Positions 35,051 to 47,263 of a stretch of 64,000 bases of DNA are shown one piece after another. Numbering within the stretch: position 1 is the stretch's first letter; each line of letters opens with the position of its first letter. The translations under genes were made by a program, and so were the position numbers. The notes beneath the pieces are model-generated. The model saw only the letters and a list, made by a program, of their open reading frames with translations, was not told the DNA's origin and made no database searches. The stretch lies in the NCBI RefSeq assembly GCF_947507565.1, contig NC_089184.1, positions 806,001-870,000 of the forward strand. The letters run 5' to 3'. The DNA comes from Oscarella lobularis (lineage: Eukaryota; Porifera; Homoscleromorpha; Homosclerophorida; Oscarellidae).

Positions 35051-37637
35051 ATGGTGAAACGCTACAACGGACAATCGTATTCGACTCTAAAGAAGCGATC
35101 CCAAAAAGAAGGCTATCTCTTCGAAGACGTCTCTTTTCCGACCGATGCTTCGTCGCTCTATCTCGATTCGAGTTCGCAGTCGGGTTCGATCGAGTGGAAG
35201 CGTCCGGGGGTGAGGAAGAAAGCGAGAGCAACAAATCGACGTGTAACTTTTTTGCGTAGGAAATTTGCGACAATCCGCGCTTGGTTGTTGACGGAGTCGA
35301 GGGAAACGACTTGAATCAAGGCGAAGTGGGCAATTGTTGGTTTGTCGCCGCGTGCGCGTCGTTGGCCGGCGAGCGTAAGCTGTGGAATCACGTCGTACCC
35401 GACGTGAAACAGCAGGTGGGGGGGGAAAAGAGATAGATGGGCGTGGCAGTCGGTCTAACTAAAATTCTTTGTGTGTACGAACAAGGAATGGGACGAGGCG
35501 GCGCCCGAAAAGTACGCCGGCATTTTCAAGTTTCGCTTTTGGCGCTTCGGCGAAATGATCGAAGTCGTCATCGACGATCGTTTGCCGACGAAGAACGGCC
35601 GACTCATCTATTGCCATTCGAAGCAGCGAAACGAATTCTGGAGTCCACTTCTCGAAAAAGCCTATGCTAAGTAAGAAAAAATAATTCAAATATTTAATTA
35701 ATGAATTTTGTATTTTAATAGACTAGCTGGATGTTACGAAGCTTTGAATGCTGGCAGCACGGTCGATGCCCTCGTGGATTTCAGCGGTGGAGTCAGCGAA
35801 ACCATTAAACTCGATAGCGGAAATTACAGCACGGACGAGGGCAAGCGAAAGGAGCTATTTCGCGTAAGAAAAAAAAGTGGGCAAAGAGAACAAGTAAATA
35901 TTTTTCCTAAATTTAGAATATGGAAAAGGCCATGACTCGTCAAGCGATGCTGAGTTGTGCAATCACAGCCAATCCGGAAGTTCTCGAGGAGAAGATGGAC
36001 GTAGGTTTGGTTAAAGGGCACGCTTACGGCATAACGGCTGTGAAAAAGGTTTGTTGGGGACGAGGTGATCAACCTCGTGTTTATTTACGATTTCTTCTCC
36101 AGGTCGTCGTCGAAGAAGGCTTCTTTCGCGATAAGAAATTATTCATGATACGTTTGAGGAATCCTTGGGGTGGGAAGGAGTGGAACGGGCCGTGGAGTGA
36201 CGGGTGAGGGAGCTGGGAGAACAGCCAGCCCATGGGGGCGAGTTTGATAGGGGACGTTTCTGATTAGGTCGTCTGAATGGAAACAGGTGCCCGAAAAAGA
36301 GAAGAAAAGAATAGGATTGAATTTTGACGACGACGGCGAGTTTTGGTGAGATATTTAATTAAAAGAAATGGCGAATAAATTGGAACCTTTGTGCGTCTAG
36401 GATGGACTTTGAGGACTGGAGCAAATACTTTACCCAGTGCAGCATTTGCCGCATCATCAACACGTCCATACTCAGCATTCACAAGACGTGGCACGAAGCG
36501 AAGCACGTTGGACAGTGGATAGGCGAAAAGGCGGGCGGCTGCATCAACAACAAGGACACGTTTCTGAAAAATCCCCAAGTACATAGGAAAAGCAGTATCC
36601 AACGCACTAATAGGAATTTAATTGTAGTACGCTTTTGACGTGCGACACGACGACGAGGGAATCACGATGATATCCTTGCAGCAGCAAGATAGGCGAAGTC
36701 TGAAGCGAAAAGGAAACGAAGGAAAAAATCTCACCATAGGCTTTCTCATTATGAAGGTGAAGAAAATGGAATGAGTACCCATCCTTATACACAATTTCTT
36801 TCTTTTTTTTCAGGTTGAAGAGAATAGGATTTATCGTTTGCATACCATTTACGAGACGGCCGGCACGGTGACGTTCGTCGACTCGCGTTCGGTGTTTGGC
36901 CGTTTTGATCTCCAAGAGGGTCGATACATCATTGTACCGTCGACGTTTGAACCGCGCGTCGAGGGCGAGTATTTGCTGCGAATTTTCACCGAGAACGACA
37001 GCCGTTCGAAGTAAGAGATTCTCGTGCTTTTGAGGGGAAATGTCTTGTAGAATCGTGGCAGGTTTTTGAGACACGATGTTCCTCCGCCGATACCGTGCTA
37101 TCGGATGTGCTGTTCGACTTATCCGACTGCCATTGTCACGGTTGAAATACAAGGATGCGAAAATTTGAAGTCGAGCAATGTCTTTGGAGGAGGTACTGTA
37201 CACATTTTTGTATTGCATCAGACTAATCAAAACGTTTTGATCAACGTAGGCGCAGATCCCTATGTTATTGTCTCGTGCGAAGGGGTTAAAGCGCGTACGC
37301 CGGTGAAGAAAAGCACCCTTGATCCGATATTCAATTCCCAGTTTGTTTTTTACGTCAAGCGTCCACGCACCGCAAAAATTATCTTGCAGGTACTGAAAGA
37401 ATAATAGTAGTAGTGTAGCCTCCCAGGCTAGGTTTCTACATGTGCACTCAGATTTGGAACTACAATGCACTTGTGGACGATTTTTTGGGACAAGTCAACT
37501 TGCCCATTGAAGTGAAAAAAGAGAAGTCAATGCAATTCTCAAAGCAGCTAATGGGACGTCGAAGTCAGAAAGATGAAGCAACGCAGGGCTCTATTACAGC
37601 AACCGTCTTCTTCAGCCAAGACCTAAGTAGCGTGTGA
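35051..37637 (+). CDS. CAPN5: Calpain-5 (CAPN5/TRA-3 type) cysteine protease with C2 domain
   Basis: Calcium-regulated intracellular protease lacking the EF-hand penta-domain of classical calpains. The start [15 protein letters not shown] and LFEDVSFP match the family. Catalytic Cys is in [11 protein letters not shown] (about residue 79), His in [11 protein letters not shown], and Asn in [16 protein letters not shown]. Other matching blocks are [35 protein letters not shown] and [20 protein letters not shown] (calpain beta-sandwich). A C-terminal C2 domain ([20 protein letters not shown] onward) completes the CAPN5/6 order. About 14 short-intron exons. Because the catalytic triad is intact it is like CAPN5, not the inactive CAPN6. 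The gene follows the O-fucosyltransferase gene on the same strand. Confidence 0.93.
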
Positions 37638-37796
37638 GACAGAGTAAAAAAAACCCCAAACGTTTCAATGCCTTTTTCGTAAATTACTTTGTCTTTTTTT
37701 CCCCACTTCTATTACGGACTGACGTAACTCGAAAACGGCTATAAAGGCGTCCGGGCTATCACACTTACGCATTTTCTGCGACCACGGCATCCACAT

Positions 37797-40227
37797 ATGC
37801 AGAACAAGAGTCGAATGGAAGTCGTCCCGGACATGTACGTTCGCGACGTGCCCTATCGCATCATACGGCGCCTCTGCCAGCTGCTCGATCCTCCCGGGCC
37901 CCGCAACTGGGAGGTGCTCGCCTCGATGATGCCCGAGTATCGGACGACCGAAATCGAGCTCTTTCGCATGTCCCTAATGCGACCCGGCGGCAGCGCGACC
38001 TACGAAGTGCTCAACGACTGGGGATCGCGAAACAATCGCGTTCGCGATCTCGTTCGCCTTCTCGTGGCGATGGAGCACGCCGAAGCGGCAAATCTCGTTC
38101 TCAAAGGTACGCGCGTCCACACAAGAAAAATTTCCGCGAGATCTCTCCCCGCGACCCGAGCGATGACGCAATTTCCCCGGGAAAAAAAAGTAGCCGACCT
38201 TTTGGCTCCCGGATAGTTTCTTACGACGCGGGAAAAATCCCCTTTTAGATTCAATGCCGGCAGTTCGTGACGTACATGTACCTACGTCTAATCAGTATCA
38301 GTAAGTGTGTTAAAGGTTTTTCCCTCTGTACGTTGAAGTCATTTGCGCTGAAGGAGACAAAGGCGACACGTTCCACATCTCGAGATTCGCGCGAATGGAT
38401 CCACGCGCAAAGATCCCGTGCCTCCGACTCCGCCCCCGTCGGCTTTTTCTCCTCTAAATTCTCATCTGTCGACGCCGTCGTTGTCGTCGCCGCCGCCGCC
38501 CGAGACCGTCACGACCGTGTGCGAAGTCGAAACAGAGGAAGAGGAGACGAAGATCGAAGAGGAAGATCAATCGGATTTCAACTCCTTGTTATCGAGTGGA
38601 AGCGACGGGGGGGAGAGCATCGAGGAGAAAAGAAGGAAGAGAGCCCAGGCGGCGATCAATCGACTAGAGCGGGAAAAATTGAGGGACGAATTGGCATCGT
38701 TGACGATTGGCGACAGCGCGGCGACGACGCCCACAAAGGAAAAGGCGAATGCCATGATGACACGTAAGAAAACCTCTCATATGTATATGTTTAATTAATT
38801 TTATTATTTAATTCTTCTCCAGGATGTTCTGATTCTGATTCCCCTCAAAGCTTCGCTTCCTCTGCGTCTCCGCTTTCGCCGCCTGGCTCTTTGGTTGAGT
38901 GCCCGTACGGGGACGTCCGACGAGAAACGGACAATTTCGATTCGAAGCAGTACAACGACGGTGGTCATCTATTGGGTAGCGGTGGCTTTGGCACCGTCTA
39001 TCACGCTGCGATGTGGGTTGGCGGCGAGTTGCAATCGGTTGCGGTTAAACAGCTCAAACTGCAGGTATGTATATAATCAATGAAAACCGTACAGGAATCC
39101 GTTGACACGAGTTTTCCTTTTTGTAGCTCAGCGGGCAAGAGGCCGAGACGAGGGATGCGGAAATGAGGACGCTGTTTCGTAACGAAATTCAAGTCTTTGC
39201 CAAACTGGGGTGAGAAACGACGAACCTGACCGAATTTTAATTGAGTATATATATATCCGTCTAGTAACGGTCATCCCAATCTCGTCAAACTTCTCGGCTA
39301 CAGCGTCGACGGTCCCGAATTCTGTCTTATTTATGAATACGTTAGAGGCGGGTCTCTGTTGGATCGATTGGCGTGCAAGGTGGGCCACCAGTCATCTTTC
39401 AGTTCGCGTATTCCTTTCATTTTCATCTGCCGCAGGGCAATTACAAGCCGTTGACGTGGACAGAGCGCGTGCGCGTGAGCGTCGGCAGTGGCAGAGGGCT
39501 CGTGTATCTTCACAAGTCAAAGCACATTCACAGAGACGTGAAGAGGTGAGAAAAAATATATGTATTAGAAGAATGGTGTTTTTTTTCAAGTCTTGTTATG
39601 TAGTGCCAACATATTGCTGGACTCCTCTGGAAATGCGAAACTGGCCGATTTCGGCGTGTCAAAGGCGTTGGACGCGACGACGACGACGTCCGTTTCGAAA
39701 GGAAAAACGTACACGCAGAAGACGGAGACGATACAGGGAACGCGAGCGTACATGGCACAAGAAGTGTTTCGCGGGTCTCTTTCCGTCAAAGTCGACGCGT
39801 TTGCATTCGGAATTGTAAACGAATTCAAAAGCAATGTACGACTATAAAATTTTGTGTCCAGGTGATTTATGAGTTGATCACCGGTCTACCTCCGTGCGTG
39901 CCAAAAGCAGATTCGGAGGAAATGGACGATTTGGTGAGAAAGGGAGTCGTTAATTATGTGTTTCACCGCGCGATGTTCTTGTTTAGAAATCGTTAGTGGA
40001 AGAAGAAGAGGATGACGTCGAAAAGATCATTGATCAAAAAGCGAATTGGCCCGAAGCGGTCGTAAAAGATCTTTTGAAGATAGCTGATGACCTTACAGAG
40101 GCGAAGAGAAAAGACCGAAAAGAAGTCCAACAGGTAAGAGGAAGCGGGGGAGAAGTAACGGTTTGTGAACGTAGGCGCGTTTTAGATACTGCCCCTGCTC
40201 GAACAACTCGAACACAGAGACGCATGA
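37797..40227 (+). CDS. IRAK4: IRAK-type death-domain serine/threonine kinase
   Basis: Interleukin-1 receptor-associated kinase family, the MyD88 partner in Toll/IL-1 signalling. The N-terminal death domain reads [21 protein letters not shown] and [15 protein letters not shown] Ser/Pro/Glu-rich linker follows. The kinase has [11 protein letters not shown] (P-loop), [24 protein letters not shown] with the tyrosine gatekeeper typical of IRAK/Pelle, [22 protein letters not shown] and [13 protein letters not shown]. The APE motif is changed to AQE (39752-39763). The C-terminal LLPLLEQL helix ends the gene. IRAK4 is the closest human match by linker position and kinase signature, but a pre-duplication IRAK/Pelle ancestor is equally possible. 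An alternative start is the ATG six codons downstream. Confidence 0.9.
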
Positions 40228-40250
40228 AGAATGACGACATTTTGTAAAGG

Positions 40251-40264
40251 TTATTTTATTAAAG
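40251..40264. terminator. Overlapping poly(A) signals for two convergent genes
   Basis: TTATTTTATTAAAG reads ATTAAA on plus (40258-40263) about 30 nt after the IRAK stop, and AATAAA on minus (40255-40260) about 95 nt past the stop of the secreted-protein gene. The two signals share three bases, so one short motif could serve both transcripts. Function is inferred from position. Confidence 0.5.
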
Positions 40265-40352
40265 TGAGACATACAGTAGGAGTGCGTTCTCTTGGCATGC
40301 TGCTAATAGCATCTAATACATCGTTTTGCCGCCATTGAGTTGAGACTGGTTG

Positions 40353-41782
40353 TCATTTAGGCGTAAATTTGTCGGGATCAGCTTCGATATTCAAACTGAG
40401 AATATCGAGTTGTTGTACTCCCCAGGCAGGTCTAGTTTGGGCGTCAGATGCTCCTGTATTTGGATTCACGGACGCTACCTCTACTCCGTTGAAAAAGTAC
40501 TTCACAGTGACGGAAACATCAAAGGGCGGTCCAGAGCGCTTCCAGACGGTAATGCCAAAATTCTGCTTCTCTGGCGGTGCAGTTTCAATAGCGACTACAC
40601 AGGTTGGAAACTATCTGTTAATAGTAGTTATAACACACATCGTCTTTACTCGTAGCTGATTCGAAGCCGCCATCAGTGCCATTCCGGTCATCAGGTCCCA
40701 GGGTTATTATCCACCGTCCATTATCTGCAGTGAAAGCTCCGGTACATATTTTTTCTGCTGTTTCATTTAAGTTGTGGCAGTCGCCTGTCGCTTCCGCTGT
40801 GTCTTCTGGCATTCCTATGACAATATCGATGTTTTCGTCGGATTCCCAGCGGACTTCAATTCGCCAGGTGCCAAATAGGCATCTCTCGGAATCGTCGACG
40901 TTGCACAGCTCTGCAAAACAAGAACGATACTAATGTAAATACATCTAGAGCGTTGGTAGCCCAACTTGTGGTGACGCTTGTTCCAGAATCCATAACCACG
41001 CGTTGGACTCGTCCGTAAGGACGGCTCCCAAGCTCCACGCGGCAGCAGCGCGCTCGACGCATTCGCACTGCGTCGTTAGCAGGTTAATATTTTGACGTCT
41101 ACACGGACACAGCGCAACGTTGTCCTCTGTAATATAACATCATTTTTTAGCCTACAATGTCTCGAAGGCGTCGGATGGACCGGAAATTGTTTTGAATGTG
41201 CTCGTCTCATCACAGCTGCAAGTGCCACACGCATATTATAGTAGTGAGAACTGCCAGAAACTTACACTACTCTGACTCGCGACACGTTCGTGTTTACGTA
41301 GACGCTTCTATACAATCAAATTGTCTAAGAAGGACATTATGACTGTGATTTGGGAACGTTACTGGTTGATTGATAATGATAGGCCAGTACATTCGGTATT
41401 GATAATGATATCGTCTTTGTTAGAGAAAATGGCAATCATCTCAAACGACAACGGACACGACACGGCTTCAAGTCCGTTGCTAGGAATGCACATTTGCGTC
41501 ACTGATGCATGCCTGAAGGCTGAAGGGGACCTACACTTGCGACGATGTCAAATGCGTTTGCCCGTTGCTCTGTCCGGCCGGTTGTAAACAGTACGCCGTT
41601 TCATCGTCGCCTGATCTGCGTTAGGCTTTGAAGTCATGACTCTGGTGACGTCGGAGGAGTTCAATTTCTTACCGGTCATAGAAGCAGTTGACGTTGACGA
41701 CTTCGTCAGAACATAAGGGTGGACCTTGTATGAGCGCGGCGATCATGACAACGAGCAAACCGACTTGGAGAAAGCGACCCAT
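40353..41782 (-). CDS. Unrecognised secreted cysteine-rich protein
   Basis: Eight exons (41782-41673, 41615-41535, 41479-41363, 41307-41266, 41215-41181, 41126-40966, 40908-40650, 40594-40353) join in frame to 348 residues; every intron is 50-58 nt with GT-AG ends. The protein opens with a signal peptide (MGRFLQVGLLVVMIAALIQG, then PPLC). It has N-x-S/T sites (NQS, NVS, NET, NGT), a CPC...CEC cluster in the middle and tryptophan-rich segments such as WRIEVRWESDENIDIVIGM and NFGITVWKRSGPPFDVSV. No membrane segment or anchor is seen after the signal. I do not recognise a domain. The exon model was built from splice consensus and frame, so individual ends may shift. Confidence 0.68.
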
Positions 41783-42169
41783 TGTTATTCGATGATTTTA
41801 TGCATGAGCACGCGCATGCTTTGCACTGATGATTTATGCACGCATGTCAGGCGCTTGCCGCGGTCTTCAAAGCAAAGTGCCCGAAAGCGATGGAGACTTA
41901 TCGATTTAGTATAGAAACAAACTAGGATGACAAACTTGGTACCATTCGGAATGTGCCAGTGGTACCTGTCTGTATCCTGAGAGAGAGACGTCCACTGTTG
42001 CATTGAGTGGCCAGCACTCTTACTTTCAATTCTCAGTAGTTGGTGTCAAGAATTTGTAGGTGTCAGCTTCGAAAACTATTGAATCATTTACAGGTAACGT
42101 ATTACCCTCATATATCTATGGTATTACTGTAACCTGTTACGCATGCGCATAAGAAGCGCACAAAGCAAA
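41783..42169. promoter_or_regulatory. Divergent intergenic region, secreted protein (-) and RASA1 (+)
   Basis: Nearly 390 bp between divergent starts. Contains TGCATGAGCACGCGCATGC-like near-palindromic sequence around 41800-41820 and a GCATGCGCATAAG element close to the RASA1 ATG. No TATA box recognised. Likely holds both promoters. Confidence 0.4.
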
Positions 42170-45100
42170 ATGGCGTCAGAGCGTCACTATTTCGATCTCG
42201 ACGAACTAGCGCAGGAAGAGGACGGCGACACGGACCCCGACTTCGACGAGGAAGAAGAAGAAGAAGTGGAAATCTGGGACCTCACGGCGCCTCCCGAACA
42301 CGAGTAACGCCCCGCGCAAGAAAAAACGCCAAAAAAAAGAATCCCGCCTAATTCTCCACAGATGGTACCACGGCGCTCTAGATCGGACGACGTCCGAAGA
42401 GCGTCTCCTCAAAGCGGCGCGTCCCGGCTCCTATCTCATGCGCGAGAGCGAGCGCAAACCGGGCAGCTACGTTCTCTCCTTCCTCGGCCGAACCGGTCTC
42501 AACCATTTCAAAATCACGGCCATCTGCGGCGACTATTACATCGGCGGACGCCAATTCTCCTCGCTCGGCGATCTCGTCGGCTATTACACGAACGTTTCGT
42601 GCCTTCTCGAAAACGAACAGCTCGAGTGGCCCGTTCGACCCGCCGAGGTTCGTTTGGAAAAGCGTGGGGTTGGGTCCCGCCCCTCTTCGTACAGAACGCG
42701 CTATTTTTTTCTTTTTTTTCTTTTTTTAGCCGATTACCACTTCGCGACGCGTAATTGCGAAGTACGCGTACGAAAAGACGCCGGATACGGATGAGATTGG
42801 GTTCGTTTCCGTTTGTGCGGTTTTTTCCTTTATTATTTGGGAGCGCATCCTGTTTAGGTTCTCGCCCGGAGACGTTTTTATCATCGTCGGGCAAGTGACC
42901 GACGACTGGTTGTGGGTGCGATCGATGAAGGAGAGGAATCTTAGCGGACTCGTGCCGGCCGTCTTGGTCCAAGAAACAGTAATTAATTAATTAAATAATT
43001 AATTAGAAAACTTTTTCACGTTCGTATACTTTTTTTAGGGAAATTTGGATCCCTACGAAGGCCGAGAGTAATATTGAAATAATCGCGATATATTCATTTT
43101 TGAGATTGTTTTGCTTTTCCAGATGGTTCAGTAATAAAATCACCAAAGAAATGGCCAAAGATCTCCTCATGGACTGTACGCGCTGATCACTTAGTAATAA
43201 CGTATTTCTAATCCAACTTTCACTTTCGCAGGTCAGCTGGGGACTTTCATTATTCGGCCAAGTGACACATCGGCAGGTGACTATTCTCTCAGTGTCAGGT
43301 GATTTTTCATCTTACTCAATATCGTAAAAATCGTATGAAAACCGCACGCATTCCTCTCTCGCACGCAGATGCAGTCAGACCGTATCGCGCTTTCGCATAC
43401 AGAAACAGAAACACATGTACATAATGGGTGGCCGATTCTTCGACAGGCAAGTCCCCCTTCCCCTCCCCGTTTCCCCAGTCCCCTCGTCGTCGTCACGCCC
43501 GTTGATTCTCTAGTCTCGACGCTATTATCGATCGATACAAAACGGAGCACATAGCGGAGAACGTTCTCCTAATGAAACCCTTGCTAATCAAGGCGGGAAA
43601 ATTTGGCGGTGGCGGCGTCGCGCCGAGGACGGAGAGCGGAGCCTTGGTGGCGCCGGGACTTCGTCCGCGTTCCGTTGGTTCAATAATTGGTCATCCCAAC
43701 GAGGAAATCAAGAAGAAGGGCTGGTTGTTGAAACGAGGTGAGACAGCTGGGTGGCTTGCGGTATTCTTAGGGTCACGGGGGTGTTATGATAGGCATGAAG
43801 AAAGATAACTGGAAATCGCTCTTATTCACCTTGAATAACACGGAAAAGCAGCTGCTCATTCACGAAAACGAAAAAGTGGGAAAAATGGAATAAAGCGCGG
43901 AAAAGCAATAGACGTATTTGGGAATTTAGAGAGCCAAACCTAAAGGAATGATCGATCTCAACTACGGCTTTGTGGCTCCTCTCCACGATTCCCTATTTGG
44001 AAGGCATGACCTTGGGACGGGGGGAAGGGGGCAGGGGGGCATAAGCGTGACTAATTGATTTTCCCACAGGACCAATTGCTTCCAGGTCGTCGTGAGAGCT
44101 TTCAGCGAGACTCAGTTCTATTACCTCAGAGCTGACACCAAGGAAACCAAAAGGGTAAGAGAGAAGTCCCCCCCTCCAGTCCCCCTTCTTTGTCTATAAA
44201 ATATTTCTCTCTCTTCGTATCATTAGCAATGGATGGACATGATTACGAAAACGTGCCAAGGAACGTCGCGCGTTCCCTCGCTTCGACGCGGCGCGAAGCA
44301 GATTCGAAGTCTATCCGTTGGCGTCGTCGAAGCGAAGAAACTTCCCAAGCATTGTCATCCCTATTGCGTCGTATCGTTGGACGACATCAAGCTGGCGAAA
44401 ACCCAAGCCAAAGAGGGAACCGACGTTCTGTGGAACGAAGATTTCAAATTCGAGTAAATTGATATAATAACTAGTCGTAAAATCTCTTGATTATTTTTTC
44501 TTAGGGATATTCCATCAGAGGCAACTACTCTGACGGTGACTCTGTACAGCAAAGGAAAGCGGTCCAAAGACACTGTAATTGGTGTGTGGAGAATCTCGTT
44601 GGTTTTTTATTTCTGGCGGAAGGTTTGACGCCCTATTTCCTCTAGGCGTTGTTTCTATTCCGTTTTCGTTGTTGCCTAATCGGACGCAAAAAGACGAGTG
44701 GTATCCGTTGAACACGTTGTCGAAGGCTCATCAGCAGCTCAAGGTGTCTGTTCGAATCAAGGCTAAGTTTATGGTGAGAAAAATCGCACGCTCATTTTTT
44801 TCAATTTTTTAATTAAGTTTTTTTAGCATGAAATAATCATGGCCGAGGCAGCGTACAAGCAGTTGAAAGAGGTAAGGGGACCTAATAGTAGATTCATGAT
44901 AATGACGCAAGAGGTAAACGGTCGTTTTACATACAAAGCGACTGTTTACCTTTTTTTATTAAAGACCCGCAGAGTAAACCGTTCCGTAGCACGATATCAT
45001 ATCATGTGGGCTCTTTTTCTCTCCCAGCTTTTGCTGGATCAGGATTTAGTCGCCGTGCGCGCTCTCGAGACGGTCTGCAAGGATTCGTCGCGCTTGGAAT

Positions 45101-46431
45101 TGGCTGCGACTCTGCTGCGGATATTCCGCTGCGAGCGTCAGGTGGTGAGCCTCCTGCGAACGATCATGACGCAGGAAATCGAAAGAGAAGGTATAGGGAA
45201 CAAGAGACGTTGTTTGAATGTACGTGGAGGTGATAAAACTCGTGTCCTTCGCTTTAGGCGAAAGGGGAACTCTCTTTCGAGGCAATTCTTTGGGAAGCGT
45301 GCTCATGGATCAATTCATGAAAATGATTGGCGCTTCCTATCTACAAACGACGCTTCGGGACGTCGTTATGGATATACTTGACTTGGAAGATGATTGCGAG
45401 GTTAGAACGAAAGACTTTTCAGGGGTTTTTATTATATACATATTGTTCTATTTGTAGCTGGATCCGCAAAAGATTCCGAATGCTTCTCTCCTATCCGCGA
45501 ATCTGCAGACGATGCTCAGTTTGCTCGAAAAGGCCGTTAATGCTATTTATTCTTCTATTCCGAATTGCCCTGTGTAAGTTTGTGCCTCCTAGCGTAGGTC
45601 GAGTCCCTTGGGACGATTTTTTTCTTCAGGGCTCTTCGCTATTTGTTCGGTTGTCTGCAGAAGGCCGTTGAACTCAAATGGAAGGATTTTCCCGAAGTTA
45701 AAACAAGAGTTGTTAGGTACGAACTGACTATTGTAATACTGTAAATAGATGCTGTAAAAGTTGCGTCTTGGTAGCGGTTTCCTCTTTCTTCGCCTCTTTT
45801 GTCCCGCCATAGTGAAACCTCAGCTAAGCAGTCTAACGAGTAGGGTCAATCATAATTAGTTTTCCTTGTTGTGTCAATAGTTGTTTTAGAGAAATCTGTG
45901 TCATCTACTCGGACGCTGGTACTCGTGGCTAAGTGTTTACAGAACCTAGCCAATTTAATCAGCTTTGGCGGCAAAGTAGGACGGGTTATTGTATTAGAAT
46001 TCGCGTTGGGAGACGTGGCTCTTGTTCGTAGGAAGTCTACATGTGGAAAATCAATTCTTTCATTGAGAAAAACAAGGAGAAATTGGTTGCATTTATTGAT
46101 GAACTATCGGTGGGAGAACTGACGAGGTAGCGCACAAAAAGAAAGAATTCACTGTGTGTTCCTTAGGACGTTCCGCATTGTCCTATGGTGGATGACGACA
46201 TCTCTTCGATTAATCTTGCAAGGGAACTTGCGACGATACATCAGCTATGTGAAGCGCACAAACAAGAGCTAGAAAAGCTCAGCCAAGTAGAGGTACCTCA
46301 GTTGTTTTTATGTACAAAATGAAATACAAAATTTCCTCTTCTATATCTAGAGCCGCGTTAAACGATTAATTGGAGCGTCTCACCGACTAATTAAAGAGGA
46401 AGAGGAAGCGGTGACAAACAACTCACCATGA
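42170..46431 (+). CDS. RASA1: p120 RasGAP (SH2-SH3-SH2-PH-C2-RasGAP)
   Basis: Ras GTPase-activating protein recruited to phosphotyrosine receptors. Domains in order: acidic N-terminus; SH2-1 (WYHGALDRTTSEERLLK, GSYLMRESE, FKITAICGDYYIGGRQFSSL); SH3 (AKYAYEKTPDTDEIGF ... DWLWVRS); SH2-2 (WFSNKITKEMAKDLL, FIIRPSDTSAGDYSLSV); PH (KKKGWLLKRG, KPKGMIDLNYG, DSLFGRTNCFQVVV); C2 (VGVVEAKKLPKHCHPYCVVS); RasGAP (GTLFRGNSLGSVLMDQFMK with the arginine finger; GFLFLRLFCPAI; LVLVAKCLQNLANL). The arginine finger is intact. The second SH2 is interrupted by several introns near 43290-43560. C-terminal coiled end matches the human protein. About 25 exons. Confidence 0.94.
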
Positions 46432-46528
46432 CGACGGACAATTTGTATTTGGCGATTAATAAGAGAATATTGTTCTTTACTATTTTCTAATCAATACAGG
46501 GAAGAAAGACGAAAAAGGACGCGTTTTC

Positions 46529-47263
46529 TCAGCATGCTAAAAAGCCGCCGTCAACAGGCAACATGGTACCTGTGATCATGCTACTCTTATCACTCAGCAG
46601 ATATAAGATTGCATGGACAACTTCTTCTACTTCGGCGAATCGCTTCAATGGAATTTTTCCGAGCATGGGCTGAGCCTTCTTTGGATCAGACCAACCCAGC
46701 CGCCCCATGTCCGTCATGACAACGGTCGGATTGACGCAATTGACTCGAATCCGATGCGGTCCCAATTCCAAAGCCATAACGCGCGTGAGTTGATCGAGAG
46801 CACCTTTCGAGGCGCAATAGACGGCGTGGTCTCGCAGAGCGGCCATCGACGCTTGACTGGATACGTTTACTATTGCTCCGCCCTCGCCGCGCTCCACCAT
46901 GCCGCGCGCTACGACTTGGCCTACGAAGAGGCACGCTTTCAAGTTGACGTCCATGACTCTGCCGTAGGCTTCTTCGGTGACGTCAAGAAAGGGTTGCAAA
47001 ACGCCCACGCCCGCGTTGTTTACGAGCAAGTGAATCGGTCCGAGAGATCGCACGCGTTCCATCGTCTCCTGCGTGTTAGTGACGTCGGCTTGGATGGCGT
47101 GGATTCCAGGGTGCTGTTTCTGGAGCGAATCGAGATCTGATTGCGTTCGGCTTAGCGCGTAGACTTCCGCGCCGCATTTTTCGAGCGCTATAGCTACTTC
47201 GCGACCGATGCCCTTGCCGGAACCGGTGACGAGAGCACGCTTTCCGTCGAAACGAATCTCCAT
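46529..47263 (-). CDS. DCXR: L-xylulose (dicarbonyl) reductase, intronless
   Basis: Short-chain dehydrogenase/reductase that converts L-xylulose to xylitol with NADPH in the uronate cycle and reduces dicarbonyls. The 244-residue product has the same length as human DCXR. Seen are TGSGKGIG (cofactor loop), [10 protein letters not shown] (NADPH-type arginine), NNAG, the catalytic SS...YCASKGALD (Ser, Tyr, Lys), [20 protein letters not shown] and the end VDGGFLAC. The ATG at 47263 was chosen over a frame opening at 47446 because it starts exactly at the family's N-terminus. Convergent with RASA1, with 97 bp between stops. Intronless, unlike the human gene. Confidence 0.94.
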   Translation of the reverse strand: MEIRFDGKRALVTGSGKGIGREVAIALEKCGAEVYALSRTQSDLDSLQKQHPGIHAIQADVTNTQETMERVRSLGPIHLLVNNAGVGVLQPFLDVTEEAYGRVMDVNLKACLFVGQVVARGMVERGEGGAIVNVSSQASMAALRDHAVYCASKGALDQLTRVMALELGPHRIRVNCVNPTVVMTDMGRLGWSDPKKAQPMLGKIPLKRFAEVEEVVHAILYLLSDKSSMITGTMLPVDGGFLAC

